The notes under the pieces are model-generated. The model ran no database searches and was not told the DNA's origin. It saw only the letters and a list, made by a program, of their open reading frames with translations. From Salinicola rhizosphaerae (GTDB lineage: Bacteria; Pseudomonadota; Gammaproteobacteria; Pseudomonadales; Halomonadaceae): a stretch of DNA of 63,980 nucleotides. The stretch spans positions 128,275 to 192,254 of the forward strand of contig NZ_BMZI01000007.1 in NCBI RefSeq assembly GCF_014652715.1. The letters run 5' to 3'. The position numbers and the translations under genes are program-made. Positions 26,766-36,833 of this stretch are shown piece after piece. How positions within the stretch are numbered: the stretch's first letter is position 1; the number at the start of each line of letters is the position of its first letter.

Positions 26766-27591
26766 CGGCGATCTCCTCTATCTCGTTCGGCGCAATCAGT
26801 CGGCGCCCCAGTTCCCGCACCAGATGACGGCGATACGCCGCGGTGGCGTGAGCGTCATCCTCGGCGCCGAGCGACCACGCCAGCTCGTTGAGCGATGCGT
26901 CAAGGTCGTCATCCGGCGCAAACTCCCGCACCACGGGCCGATCCGCGACTCCGCCGACCCCCAGCCGGATGCGCTGATCACTGATATCCGCCGCGAGCGC
27001 GACGATCGCAAAATCCCCGTGACGCATGGCAACTTCGGTAAATCGATAACGATGGCCCGAACGGGCCAGTGGGAATCGCACTTCGGTGATCAGCTCATCG
27101 CTGCGCCGCGCCGTGGTCAGTACGCCCTGGAAAAACGTCTCACCTGATACGTGGCGGGTTTTGCCTCGACGAGTCTCGAGCACCACCTCCCCGCCGAGCG
27201 TGGCGAGGCAGAGCGGCAATTCGGCACTGGGGTCGGCATGGGCAATGGAGCCGCAGACGGTGCCGCGATTGCGGGTCTGAACGTGGCCCACCCACGGCAG
27301 CACCTCGTGGACAAGTGGTACTGCGTCGGGCAGTTCGGCGTATTCGAGCAGCTCTGCCTGAGTCGTCGCGGCGCCCACCGCTAGATGATCCTCGCGCCTC
27401 TCGATGTAGCGCAGCTCGTCGACCGCACTGATGTCGATCAGCGTGGAGGGCTGGCTGAGGCGCATATTGAGCACGGCCATCAGCGACTGACCGCCGGCGA
27501 TTACGCGGGCATCTTCACCGGCGTCGAGCAACTGTTGCACGGCCTCTCGGCGGCTCTGTGGGCGACGATAGGCAAAGGCGGCGGGTTTCAT
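26749..27591 (-). CDS. hmfB: 2-Furoyl-CoA dehydrogenase FAD subunit (HmfB)
   Basis: The 280-residue subunit has the CoxM-type FAD fold. The two FAD motifs are clear as VIAGGQSLMAVLNMRL near residue 30 and RNRGTVCGSIAHADPSAELP near residue 108. It takes electrons from the iron-sulfur subunit and hands them to an external acceptor. The start overlaps the hmfA stop by four bases, and a strong GGAGGTGACC site precedes it. Confidence 0.9.
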   Translation of the reverse strand: MKPAAFAYRRPQSRREAVQQLLDAGEDARVIAGGQSLMAVLNMRLSQPSTLIDISAVDELRYIERREDHLAVGAATTQAELLEYAELPDAVPLVHEVLPWVGHVQTRNRGTVCGSIAHADPSAELPLCLATLGGEVVLETRRGKTRHVSGETFFQGVLTTARRSDELITEVRFPLARSGHRYRFTEVAMRHGDFAIVALAADISDQRIRLGVGGVADRPVVREFAPDDDLDASLNELAWSLGAEDDAHATAAYRRHLVRELGRRLIAPNEIEEIADASTT

Positions 27592-30587
27592 TGGTCACCT
27601 CCACGGTGGAAGCGTGCCGTCAGACGCTGCCACAACGAATGGCGAATGCGACCGCCACTGACCTGTTGAGAGAGCCGCGAGAAGATCTGACCGATAAGCA
27701 GCTTCGAGGCACTCGAGAGCATGCGCCCACCAACGGAGGCGATCTTGCCGCCGATGGCAAACTCGTAGTCGTAGTCGAGTCGCGTGTGACCGTTGCCGAG
27801 TTCGCTCAACCGGATCTTTGCCTCGCCACTTGCATCGCCCATACCACTCTTGCCGGCACCGGATAGACGTAGCGCGTGCGGCGGATCGAGGTCGGTCAGT
27901 TCGACACGGGCATCGAAACGCGCTCGGATCATGCCGACGCCCACGGTAACGTCGGCGTGGTAGGCGTTGTCGCCAGTCAGCTCGAGCGAGTGACATCCGG
28001 GGATCATCACCTGCAGAACCTCGGGATCGAGGATGCTGTCGTAAACGGCCTGCGGGGACGCGGGAATCTCCACGCTGTCACTGGCGGTGAGTTTCGAGCC
28101 GCCACCGCTGGCGGTCTCCACGTCAGCCTCGCCGACACCCTCGGGCCGCGCGGGTTCCTCGATGCCGATCAGTCCTCGCACTTTCGCCGGGGTCAACGGC
28201 AGCTCGATTGCGGCCGGATCGATGCGCTCGCCCAATGCGTCGGCAACCGCGTTGGCGATGCACACCGGTGTACTCATGTTGTTGCCCTCGCCAACGCCTT
28301 TGGCGCCAAGTGGCGTGAACGGCGATGGCGACTCCATGTGCAGAATGGTTGGATCAGGCACTTCCATCGCGGTGGGGATCAAATAATCGGCAAGCGTGCC
28401 GGAGACGAAGCTGCCGTCCTCGCCATAGGAAAACTCCTCATATAGCGCAGCGCCAACAGCCTGCGCGAAGGCACCGCGTACCTGCCCGTCTACCAACTGG
28501 GGATTCAGCATGCGCCCGGCATCATGGAGGGTGACGTAGCGGTCGATCTCGACGCGTCCGGTCAGCACATCGATTTCCACCCCGCAGTAGTCGAAGATGA
28601 AGCCGTAACAGAGGGAGCTGTTGATACGCTCGTCGTCATCCGGCGCGGTCAGCTCGTCTGGCGTCCAGAATGCCGTTTCGCGCAATCCGCCGGGCTCACC
28701 CTCCGGCAGGGTTCCCGGTGACCAGTGAGTGGCGCCAGCGATACGATGGAAAGCGGCAGAGTGGCGATCATCCAGGGTAAAGAGGCGCCCATCGGCGAAC
28801 TGAACGTCATCGGCAGCAACTTGCCATTGATGCGCGGCGATGGCAGCCAGTCGCCCGCGCACCTTCAACGCTGCGCGGTGTACCGCCCCGGCCACCGCAC
28901 CGGCAAAGCGGCTCGAGTAGTTGCCGGAGGCGATCGACCACGCGTCCTTGCCGGTGTCGAGCTCGACATCAACACGAATCCGCTCCAGCGCAACGCCCAA
29001 TACGTCAGCGACGACCTGCGCGGCAACGGTGCGATGCCCCTGCCCCTGAGGCGTCGAGGAGACGTGGACACTGACACCGCCCAGTGGATCGACGCTAATG
29101 GTCGCGGTGCTGACGGCGCCGTTCTTGGGCCCACCCTTGCGCCGCTCTTCCGGCGTCAACGCCATCGTGATGTAACCCATATTGGAAACCGAGGGCTCCA
29201 CCGCCACGGTGTAGCCAATGCCGTAGAGGCGCCCTGCAGCCCGTGCCGCGTCTCGACGCTCGAGCAGCGTCGCGAGCCCGCCCTCTTCGACGCCCATATC
29301 GATGGCACCCGGATAGTCGCCGGAATCCAGTAATGCTCCGGCGGCACAGCGATAGGGAAACGCCCCTGTCGGCACCAGGTTGCGTCGTATCACCGTAAGA
29401 GGGTCGATCTCCAGCTCAACGGCGATGCGCTGCATCAATCGCTCCAGTGCAAAGTACACCTGCGGACCGCCAAACCCACGGTTCAACCCCGTCGGCGTCT
29501 TGTTGGTCATGACGATGCGGTTACGCACCTCGAGGTGGCGAATGTCATAGGCACCGGTGAGATTGCCGTGCATGCGATAGGTGGTGGCGGGTTCCGGCGC
29601 GCGCAGATAGGCGCCGCAGTCGTCGAGTTGATCGAAGCGCAGCGCCGACACACGCCCTTCGTCATCGAAGGCTGCTTCGATCGTGGTCACGCGGTTGGTC
29701 GCCGATGACGCGCCCTGCAGGTGCTCCAGACGGTCCTCGACCCATTTGACCGGGGCGCCGACCTTGCGCGCGGCCAGCCCCATCATTACTACGTAGGGGA
29801 AGACACCTTGCTTGATACCGAAGCTGCCACCGGAGTCTGGCGGCGTTCTCAGACGCAGGCGATTGGCAGGAACGCCAAGTGCCCGCGCCATTACCGAGTG
29901 AATCGCGTAGGGGCCCTGGAAATTGGCCATGACGTCGTAGCCACCCTCGGCGGGATCATACTGCCCCAGCACCACGTAGCATTCGATGGGCGTACAGGCA
30001 CTGCGCGGGTAGCGAACCTTGAGTGACAAACGGTGTGCGGCATCCTCGAAGGCGCCACGTGGCTCGCCATAAACGAAGTGGCGGTCGTTGACGACATTGC
30101 CACCGACCGCTTCGTGTAGTACCGGGCTTTCGGTTCCTGTCGCGATCTCAGGATCGATTACGGGTTCGAGCAGTTCGTAGTCCACCTTGACCGCGTCCAG
30201 CGCGTCCTCGGCCAGATATCGATCCTCAGCGATGACCACGGCGACGGGTTCCCCGACATGACGCACCTTGTCCACGGCGAGACACCAGTGAGCCATCGGT
30301 TGACGTACACCAACAGGGAACGGCGCTGCCCAGCGCTGCACATCCTCACCAGTCAAGACGCCGCGCACACCTGGCAACGCGAGTGCGGGCTCGACGTCGA
30401 TCGTCTTGAGGCGAGCGTGAGCGTGGGGGGAGCGGACGATGGCGGCGTACAACGTACCCGGTGGAATGGCGATGTCGTCCGCATAGCGCCCGAGCCCGCG
30501 TAGCAAAGCCTCATCCTCGACCCGCGGCTGGCGCGTGCCGAGATGCGTGGTTTGAAGCGAGTCACGAAGCGGAGCTTCTGAATTCAT
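27588..30587 (-). CDS. hmfA: 2-Furoyl-CoA dehydrogenase molybdenum subunit fused to a CoxG-like domain (HmfA)
   Basis: The protein has about 999 residues. Residues up to about 800 form the xanthine-dehydrogenase family large subunit, with RYADDIAIPPG, the GFGGPQVYFALER substrate loop, TPQGQGHRT and the catalytic Glu in GAKGVGEGNN. It should hydroxylate 2-furoyl-CoA at C5 with water. From about residue 850 a second domain follows, with an SRPBCC/CoxG-like pattern (PASPQAVYDSILDPEVL, MIPGCHSLE, YEFAIGGKIASVGGRML). CoxG-type proteins usually stand alone and help assemble or anchor such enzymes. The active-site loop lacks the Cys motif of CO dehydrogenases. ATG 30587 with GGGAGT heads the operon. 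Confidence 0.88.
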   Translation of the reverse strand: MNSEAPLRDSLQTTHLGTRQPRVEDEALLRGLGRYADDIAIPPGTLYAAIVRSPHAHARLKTIDVEPALALPGVRGVLTGEDVQRWAAPFPVGVRQPMAHWCLAVDKVRHVGEPVAVVIAEDRYLAEDALDAVKVDYELLEPVIDPEIATGTESPVLHEAVGGNVVNDRHFVYGEPRGAFEDAAHRLSLKVRYPRSACTPIECYVVLGQYDPAEGGYDVMANFQGPYAIHSVMARALGVPANRLRLRTPPDSGGSFGIKQGVFPYVVMMGLAARKVGAPVKWVEDRLEHLQGASSATNRVTTIEAAFDDEGRVSALRFDQLDDCGAYLRAPEPATTYRMHGNLTGAYDIRHLEVRNRIVMTNKTPTGLNRGFGGPQVYFALERLMQRIAVELEIDPLTVIRRNLVPTGAFPYRCAAGALLDSGDYPGAIDMGVEEGGLATLLERRDAARAAGRLYGIGYTVAVEPSVSNMGYITMALTPEERRKGGPKNGAVSTATISVDPLGGVSVHVSSTPQGQGHRTVAAQVVADVLGVALERIRVDVELDTGKDAWSIASGNYSSRFAGAVAGAVHRAALKVRGRLAAIAAHQWQVAADDVQFADGRLFTLDDRHSAAFHRIAGATHWSPGTLPEGEPGGLRETAFWTPDELTAPDDDERINSSLCYGFIFDYCGVEIDVLTGRVEIDRYVTLHDAGRMLNPQLVDGQVRGAFAQAVGAALYEEFSYGEDGSFVSGTLADYLIPTAMEVPDPTILHMESPSPFTPLGAKGVGEGNNMSTPVCIANAVADALGERIDPAAIELPLTPAKVRGLIGIEEPARPEGVGEADVETASGGGSKLTASDSVEIPASPQAVYDSILDPEVLQVMIPGCHSLELTGDNAYHADVTVGVGMIRARFDARVELTDLDPPHALRLSGAGKSGMGDASGEAKIRLSELGNGHTRLDYDYEFAIGGKIASVGGRMLSSASKLLIGQIFSRLSQQVSGGRIRHSLWQRLTARFHRGGDQ

Positions 30588-30931
30588 TGCCGACTCCCAT
30601 TGGGTGAAACCCGATGGAAGGGAGTCTATGGAGGGAGTGGTCTTCGACGCATTGCCACCCGGTCCAGCTTTTATCTCGGGAGTCTGCTGATTTGTCTCAC
30701 AGTCTGATTTCTCGACCAAAGTCTAATGATGACAATCACTTATTGAGTCTTCGGCTTGCGGCTTTGGTCGTAGGACGGGGGCTTAGAACGAATGGCCGTG
30801 AGCGGGAGGCTTGGCGAGGAAGGCTGGCGCGATGCGGAAGTGATAATGGCTAGCCAATAAAACGCGCCGGAGATTGACCAGTCCCCGGCGCATTTCCGAT
30901 AAAGAGCATCAAGGCACAACCGTCGGTAAGC
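30588..30931. other. Non-coding stretch upstream of the hmf operon
   Basis: No gene is supported. The part next to hmfA should hold the operon promoter and the AraC-regulator site, but I cannot mark boxes with confidence. The distal end contains the yajQ terminator. Confidence 0.5.
30857..30891 (-). terminator. Rho-independent terminator of yajQ
   Basis: On the minus strand a seven-base GC stem (GCGCCGG with its complement) with a 14-base loop is followed by TTTTATT, about 40 bases past the yajQ stop. Confidence 0.8.
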
Positions 30932-31417
30932 TCAATCCCGAAAGTTGTTGTACTGCAGCGCCAGGTCCGGACCATCTTCGCCCTTGAGCAGCGCGATGGC
31001 CTGCTGAAGATCGTCACGCTTCTTGCCGGTAACGCGCACTTTGTCGCCCTGAATCGCGGCCTGGACCTTGAGCTTGGAATCCTTGAGCAGCTTGACGATC
31101 GCCTTGGCGTCCGGCTGCTCCAGGCCCTGCTTGAGCTTGACCTGCTGGCGCGCTTTGACGCCGGAGGTCTGGGCATCCTCGATCTCCATGCAGCGCGGGT
31201 CGATGCCGCGAGCGATCAGTTTGTTGCGCAGCACGTCGATCATCTGCTGGAGCTGAAATTCCGCATCCGCCTCGATCGAGACGACCTCCCCCTCCAGTGC
31301 GAAGCTGGCATCGACGCCGCGAAAATCGAAGCGTGTCTGAATTTCCCGATTGGCCTGATCGACCGCATTGGTCGCTTCGTGACGGTCGAATTCGGAAACG
31401 ATGTCGAAAGATGGCAT
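30932..31417 (-). CDS. yajQ: YajQ family nucleotide-binding protein
   Basis: The 161-residue protein has two ferredoxin-like domains. The conserved start PSFDIVSEFD and the central FDFRGVDASF, followed later by KVRVTGKKRDDLQ, are those of the YajQ family. Members bind nucleotides; some bind cyclic di-GMP and act with a LysR-type regulator, and others have been linked to phage transcription. It follows the GNAT gene on the same strand with a 46-base gap. ATG 31417 with AAGGA upstream gives the normal family length. Confidence 0.93.
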   Translation of the reverse strand: MPSFDIVSEFDRHEATNAVDQANREIQTRFDFRGVDASFALEGEVVSIEADAEFQLQQMIDVLRNKLIARGIDPRCMEIEDAQTSGVKARQQVKLKQGLEQPDAKAIVKLLKDSKLKVQAAIQGDKVRVTGKKRDDLQQAIALLKGEDGPDLALQYNNFRD

Positions 31418-31463
31418 GGCTTGCAGTCCTTGATTGGTGGTGCCGTCGCGCGGCAACCGAGAG

Positions 31464-31943
31464 TCATGAAGGGGCGCTGGCGGTCTCCATCGCATCCAGC
31501 TGCTTGTCCATTCGCCAGGCCGCGCATCCGTCGGCATAGTAGTCATCCAGCCAGCGGTGAGCGATGAATCCCATCCGGCGGTAGAGTCCCATCGCGATAC
31601 GATTGTCGGCCCGTACTTCCAGCGACAGACGCTCGCAGTCCCGCTCGCGCGCCGACTGTTCGAGCCGGCCCAGCAGCTCGCGCCCCAGCCCGCTGCCGCG
31701 AGCCTGCGGATCGACACAGAACGAGTAGAGGCGCGCGGTGCGGCTGTTGCGTCGAAAGAGTACCGTCCCGTAGCCGACGAGCCCGGCTTCCTCCGCGACC
31801 GCTACCAGGGTTACCGCGTTGGCCCGCGTCAGCAGGTGAGAGAGTTGACGACGGCTGAAGCGGTCGCCTTCGAAGCAGCGTCCTTCCAATCGGTAAAGCG
31901 CATCGACATCGGCAGACAGGCCGTGGCGCAGGGTGCGAAGCAT
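31464..31943 (-). CDS. GNAT-family N-acetyltransferase
   Basis: The 159-residue protein is a single GNAT domain. The acetyl-CoA pyrophosphate loop is VDPQARGSGLGRELL, and the last strands contain LEVRADNRIAMGLYRRMGF, the pattern of RimI-like enzymes. The substrate is unknown. It is divergent from an ATP-grasp ligase gene. GNAT and RimK-like ATP-grasp proteins are often paired or fused in bacteria, so a joint peptide-modifying role is possible. Confidence 0.88.
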   Translation of the reverse strand: MLRTLRHGLSADVDALYRLEGRCFEGDRFSRRQLSHLLTRANAVTLVAVAEEAGLVGYGTVLFRRNSRTARLYSFCVDPQARGSGLGRELLGRLEQSARERDCERLSLEVRADNRIAMGLYRRMGFIAHRWLDDYYADGCAAWRMDKQLDAMETASAPS

Positions 31944-32123
31944 GGGGAGTGACTCACTCGACGAACGATTTGACGACAGGCTGAGCGGCGGCTGATGACG
32001 CCAGCTGCCTGACCATGGTGAAATTATTTCACGCCGAAGGCGACTTGTCGCTGTCGCCCTCCCATCGCATGCTATGCCCGAAGTTTCATCGAGCCAAAGC
32101 GCCCATCCAGGAGTCTTCGATTC

Positions 32124-33605
<1,482 letters not shown>

Positions 33606-33608
33606 ACC

Positions 33609-34487
33609 TCAGGCGGCGATATCGACCTCGACCTGATACCCCGCGAACTTACGCAGGTTGATGACGCCGCCATCGAGAATCAGATACTGCCCCTTGATTC
33701 CCAGCAGCGTCCCCTCGAGCTGCGCCTGCTTGTCGAGGTTGTAGGAGACGATTTTCTGCGGCCATTCGCGGACCGGATAGCGGATCGCCAGCGGGGTTGG
33801 CGCCGCAAGTTCACGAATCGCCTGTGCGCCATGCGTCTCGCGTAACGCATCGAGCTCCGGCGCTACGAGAGACAGCAGTCGGTCGCGTTCAGCCGGCAGG
33901 TCGAGCGGGTCGACTTCGCCCTTGAGCATGGCGCGCCAGTTGGTGCGATCGGAGACATGCGCCTTGAACAGCGTCTCGACCAATCCTGACTGCTGACGCG
34001 TCTCGACCTCGAGGATCGGTAGCGCCTGGATCGCGCCCTGATCGAGCCATCGCGTCGGCGTGTTGGTACCACGTGTGATCCCGACCTTCAGACCCGAAGC
34101 ATTGGCCAGATACACGATATGCGGCCGGAAGCAGTGGCGCTCGCCCCATGACGGTTCCCGACAGGTTCCCTTGAAATAGTGGCAGGTCTCGGGTCGGACG
34201 ATGCAGAGATCGCACTGCGCCAGCGACTTGAAACAGGGATAGCAGTAGCCCTGCCCGAAGCTCTTGCGCGTCTTGCGGCCACAGTGGACGCAGTGGATCG
34301 CACCGGTATGACGAAGGCGCAGACGCTGCCCCAGGCGCGCATTGAGGGCCACGGTTTCCTCGCCGGCGCGCAGGTGATAATCCGCTTCTCCCGAACTCGG
34401 CAAGTGAATCCGCATCTTTTGCAGCCCGCCAGCGACGCCGCGAGCGGCAAGGTTGCCGCCCGAGAGATCGGGGATCAGTTGATCCAT
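33609..34487 (-). CDS. DUF2797 family Cys-rich protein
   Basis: The 292-residue protein has, at about residues 65-110, a Cys/His-rich block (HCVHCGRK, GYCYPCFK, QCDLC, ETCHYFKGTC) that should bind zinc. A GIY-YIG-like segment follows (VYLANASGLKVGITRGTN), which may reflect a degenerate nuclease fold. The family has no known role. ATG 34487 has GGAGGAAG before it and overlaps the end of yeaC by 13 bases, so the two are probably translationally coupled. Confidence 0.85.
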   Translation of the reverse strand: MDQLIPDLSGGNLAARGVAGGLQKMRIHLPSSGEADYHLRAGEETVALNARLGQRLRLRHTGAIHCVHCGRKTRKSFGQGYCYPCFKSLAQCDLCIVRPETCHYFKGTCREPSWGERHCFRPHIVYLANASGLKVGITRGTNTPTRWLDQGAIQALPILEVETRQQSGLVETLFKAHVSDRTNWRAMLKGEVDPLDLPAERDRLLSLVAPELDALRETHGAQAIRELAAPTPLAIRYPVREWPQKIVSYNLDKQAQLEGTLLGIKGQYLILDGGVINLRKFAGYQVEVDIAA

Positions 34488-34759
34488 TTGACCGCAGCTT
34501 CCTCCGCTGACGAACGCGTGCCGGATGAAGAGTGCGTGCCGGAGCTGCACTCGTTGCGCTCCAGATACCCTATCCGCTGCTCCGGCGGCAGATCGTGAAA
34601 ACGTTCATACTTGATCACGGCCTCCAGGCAGAGCTCGGTCTGCTCGCCAGTCAGACGCCGCCCGTCCGGCCATTTACGCAGCTGGATCGCCTGCTTGAAA
34701 CGCTCGTAGAGCTCGGGCGTCATCTGAGCCACCATGTCATCGAAGCTCGTTTCGCTCAT
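34475..34759 (-). CDS. yeaC: YeaC family (DUF1315) protein
   Basis: The 94-residue protein carries the YeaC/DUF1315 pattern TPELYERFKQAIQLRKWPDG and TGEQTELCLEAVIKYE. The tail after about residue 70 is Ser/Thr-rich and less conserved. The function is unknown. The start overlaps the glpG stop by four bases (ATGA), and its own stop lies inside the DUF2797 start region. CAGGAG precedes ATG 34759. The overlaps make a tight three-gene operon. Confidence 0.88.
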   Translation of the reverse strand: MSETSFDDMVAQMTPELYERFKQAIQLRKWPDGRRLTGEQTELCLEAVIKYERFHDLPPEQRIGYLERNECSSGTHSSSGTRSSAEEAAVKWIN

Positions 34760-35610
34760 GCCTTTTCTCCTGTTGCGTGACGGCTGGCCCACCAGCCGAG
34801 AATCAAGCCAACCAGCAGGCCACCGAGATGCGCTTCATTGGCGACATTACCGAAGCCGAACGCGCCGGCCAGGTCGGTCATGGTGAAGACCATCCAGATC
34901 AGCATGAAGACGACCAGCATCTGTGGCACGAAAAAGCCGCTGCCCGGCCGTCGTCGCGCCATCAGGAAGACATAGCCGAGCAGCGCATAATCGACCCCGG
35001 ACATGCCGCCGAACAGCACCGTGCCGGTGAAGTACTGAACGAGATTGGAGGCCACCGCCGCGACCAGAGTGACTCCAGCGAGTCGCTTCCAACCCTGAAT
35101 TGCCTCGATCTGACGACCGAAATACCACACCCACAGCATGTTGAAGATCAGGTGCATCCAGCCGAAATGCAGAAACGCCGGCGTGATCAGTCGCCAGATC
35201 TGCCCGCCCGCCAGGGTATCGGCTACCAGGTCGCCGGGTACGAGGCGCTGGCCGATAACCTCCACCGGCACGATCGTGAACGCCTTGATGATCGCGTTGC
35301 CGGCAAAGGTCATCGCCAGAAAGACAACGACGCAGGCCGCGATGAGGCCCGCGGCCAGAGGCGCCTGGCCGAACGCCTGCCGGGTGACGCCGGGCCGCCG
35401 GCGCCCCTCCGGTGCCGGCGCCTGCTCCAGCTCGCCGCGGTGCCAGAGCTCGATCAGCTTCGCGGCATCGTCTCGCTGGTCCGGATCGGCGATCCACAGA
35501 ATCTGTTCTGATTCCTGACGGGTAAAGCGATGACCGATGTGATGTGCCCACAGCGCCTGGCGCAGCGGGCGCGTGTCGAGCTCATCGGGCAGCGCCAGCA
35601 GTTTGTACAT
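34756..35610 (-). CDS. glpG: Rhomboid intramembrane serine protease (GlpG)
   Basis: The 284-residue protein has an N-terminal cytoplasmic GlpG domain of about 70 residues, followed by six or seven membrane helices. The catalytic Ser lies in GGMSGVDYALLGY and the catalytic His in NEAHLGGLLVG. HLIFNMLWVWYFG carries the conserved His and Asn of helix 2. Rhomboids cleave membrane proteins within or near a helix. The start is ATG 35610. A strong minus-strand terminator lies about 55 bases upstream, so the glpG promoter must be in that short space. Confidence 0.93.
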   Translation of the reverse strand: MYKLLALPDELDTRPLRQALWAHHIGHRFTRQESEQILWIADPDQRDDAAKLIELWHRGELEQAPAPEGRRRPGVTRQAFGQAPLAAGLIAACVVVFLAMTFAGNAIIKAFTIVPVEVIGQRLVPGDLVADTLAGGQIWRLITPAFLHFGWMHLIFNMLWVWYFGRQIEAIQGWKRLAGVTLVAAVASNLVQYFTGTVLFGGMSGVDYALLGYVFLMARRRPGSGFFVPQMLVVFMLIWMVFTMTDLAGAFGFGNVANEAHLGGLLVGLILGWWASRHATGEKA

Positions 35611-35660
35611 AGCGAAATCCGAGCGATGGAAGAAACCTGCTGCGCATTTTACAGACACGC

Positions 35661-35692
35661 AAAAGAAAAATCCGGCGGGAGGGCCGCCGGAT
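35661..35692 (-). terminator. Rho-independent terminator downstream of the nadK-phosphoesterase pair
   Basis: ATCCGGCGG pairs with CCGCCGGAT around a five-base loop, and TTTTTCTTTT follows on the minus strand. Between it and the phosphoesterase stop lies an AT-rich palindrome (AAAAAAATC with its complement, near 35766-35784). Confidence 0.85.
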
Positions 35693-35854
35693 AAGAGCAA
35701 GGGATCATTCAAGGGAACACTGACTTTGAGAGCGCCTGCGCTCGGGAGTTCCGCGGCAGACTCAAAAAAATCCGATTTTTTTCAACACCTGTCGCCACAA
35801 AAACCAAAAACCCTTTCAAATCAGACGACAAAGGGCATAGATCGGGCAGGCTCA

Positions 35855-36832
35855 TCACGCCTCCAAGCCCTGACGCTCGACGCTCACCCAGACGAACCGG
35901 TTGCCATCCAGCACCGATTCGCCGTCCCAGCGGTACGCGACCAGACGGCCATACTTGACCGCGCTGTAGTCGAGACAGGCAATGTTGGCGCGCGGCAGTG
36001 CCGGCACACCCTTGCACCAGTAGTGGCCGACGAAGAGCGGTGGCGAGGACTCCGGATAGTGGACCAGTCGTTCGCGTTCCGCGTCACTTAGCGCTCGCGA
36101 TTCGAGGCCTAGCGGCAGGTTGTCGGGCTGAAACACCACGTCCCCATAGGTACGCGGCGCCCGGGCCCAGAAGTGCGTGCGGAAAGAGCGCCGCGTGTAG
36201 CCGTCACCGGAGCGTATCTCCACGCCTTCCGGCAGTGCCATCTGGGTGCCACGGGTGAGGCGGTCCAGCGCTCGATGCGCAAGACTCCCATGCCGGGTCG
36301 AATCGATCATGAAATCGCGATCGATGACGCCATCGGGATAGTCGTCACGCAGGGTCTCGATCAGCGCCTCGTCCCAGCAGGCGTGAACGACGCGCATCCC
36401 GTCGAGCTCGAGAAACAGCGGCATGCGCAGAAACCAGTCGAGGGTGCTCTCCCACTCCCGAGGGTAGTCGCGGAACTGCTCGAGCGTTCGGCCGATGATG
36501 CGGTTGTTGCGCGGCGTGTGCTCACGCAGCCACTCGCGATCGCTGCCGGCTGGCGCCCGGCTGCAGTACGCCAGCGCGTTCGCTTCGTGGTTACCCATGA
36601 CGACATGAGCGGCCCCCGCCTCGACCATGCGACGTGCCACCGAGAGTGCCAGCCGGATGCTCGGCCCGCGATCGATCAGGTCGCCGAGAAAGATCACCTT
36701 GCGAGCCGGATGACGATAGACGCCGGCGTCTTCGCGGTAACCGAGCGTCTCGAGCAGTCGGATCAGCGTCTGGCCACAGCCGTGGACATCACCGATCAGG
36801 TCGTAACCCTCGAGACCACTTGCCAGGGCCAT
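35855..36832 (-). CDS. Calcineurin-like metallophosphoesterase (ApaH/PrpE-like)
   Basis: The 325-residue protein has the phosphoesterase motifs in order: GDVHGC at about residue 14, GDLIDRGP at about 50 and GNHEAN at about 80. The later metal-binding His residues lie in VVHACW and GHYWCKG. It resembles bacterial PPP-type phosphatases and symmetrical Ap4A hydrolases, but it is longer and does not carry the full ApaH pattern. The substrate is therefore open. It follows nadK with one base between stop and start, so the two are cotranscribed. Confidence 0.85.
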   Translation of the reverse strand: MALASGLEGYDLIGDVHGCGQTLIRLLETLGYREDAGVYRHPARKVIFLGDLIDRGPSIRLALSVARRMVEAGAAHVVMGNHEANALAYCSRAPAGSDREWLREHTPRNNRIIGRTLEQFRDYPREWESTLDWFLRMPLFLELDGMRVVHACWDEALIETLRDDYPDGVIDRDFMIDSTRHGSLAHRALDRLTRGTQMALPEGVEIRSGDGYTRRSFRTHFWARAPRTYGDVVFQPDNLPLGLESRALSDAERERLVHYPESSPPLFVGHYWCKGVPALPRANIACLDYSAVKYGRLVAYRWDGESVLDGNRFVWVSVERQGLEA

Positions 36833-36833
36833 G

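Noticed and set aside
35764-35785. AT-rich palindrome read as a second terminator
   Set aside because: The arms leave only a one-base loop, so it cannot form a normal hairpin. It is noted as a palindrome only.
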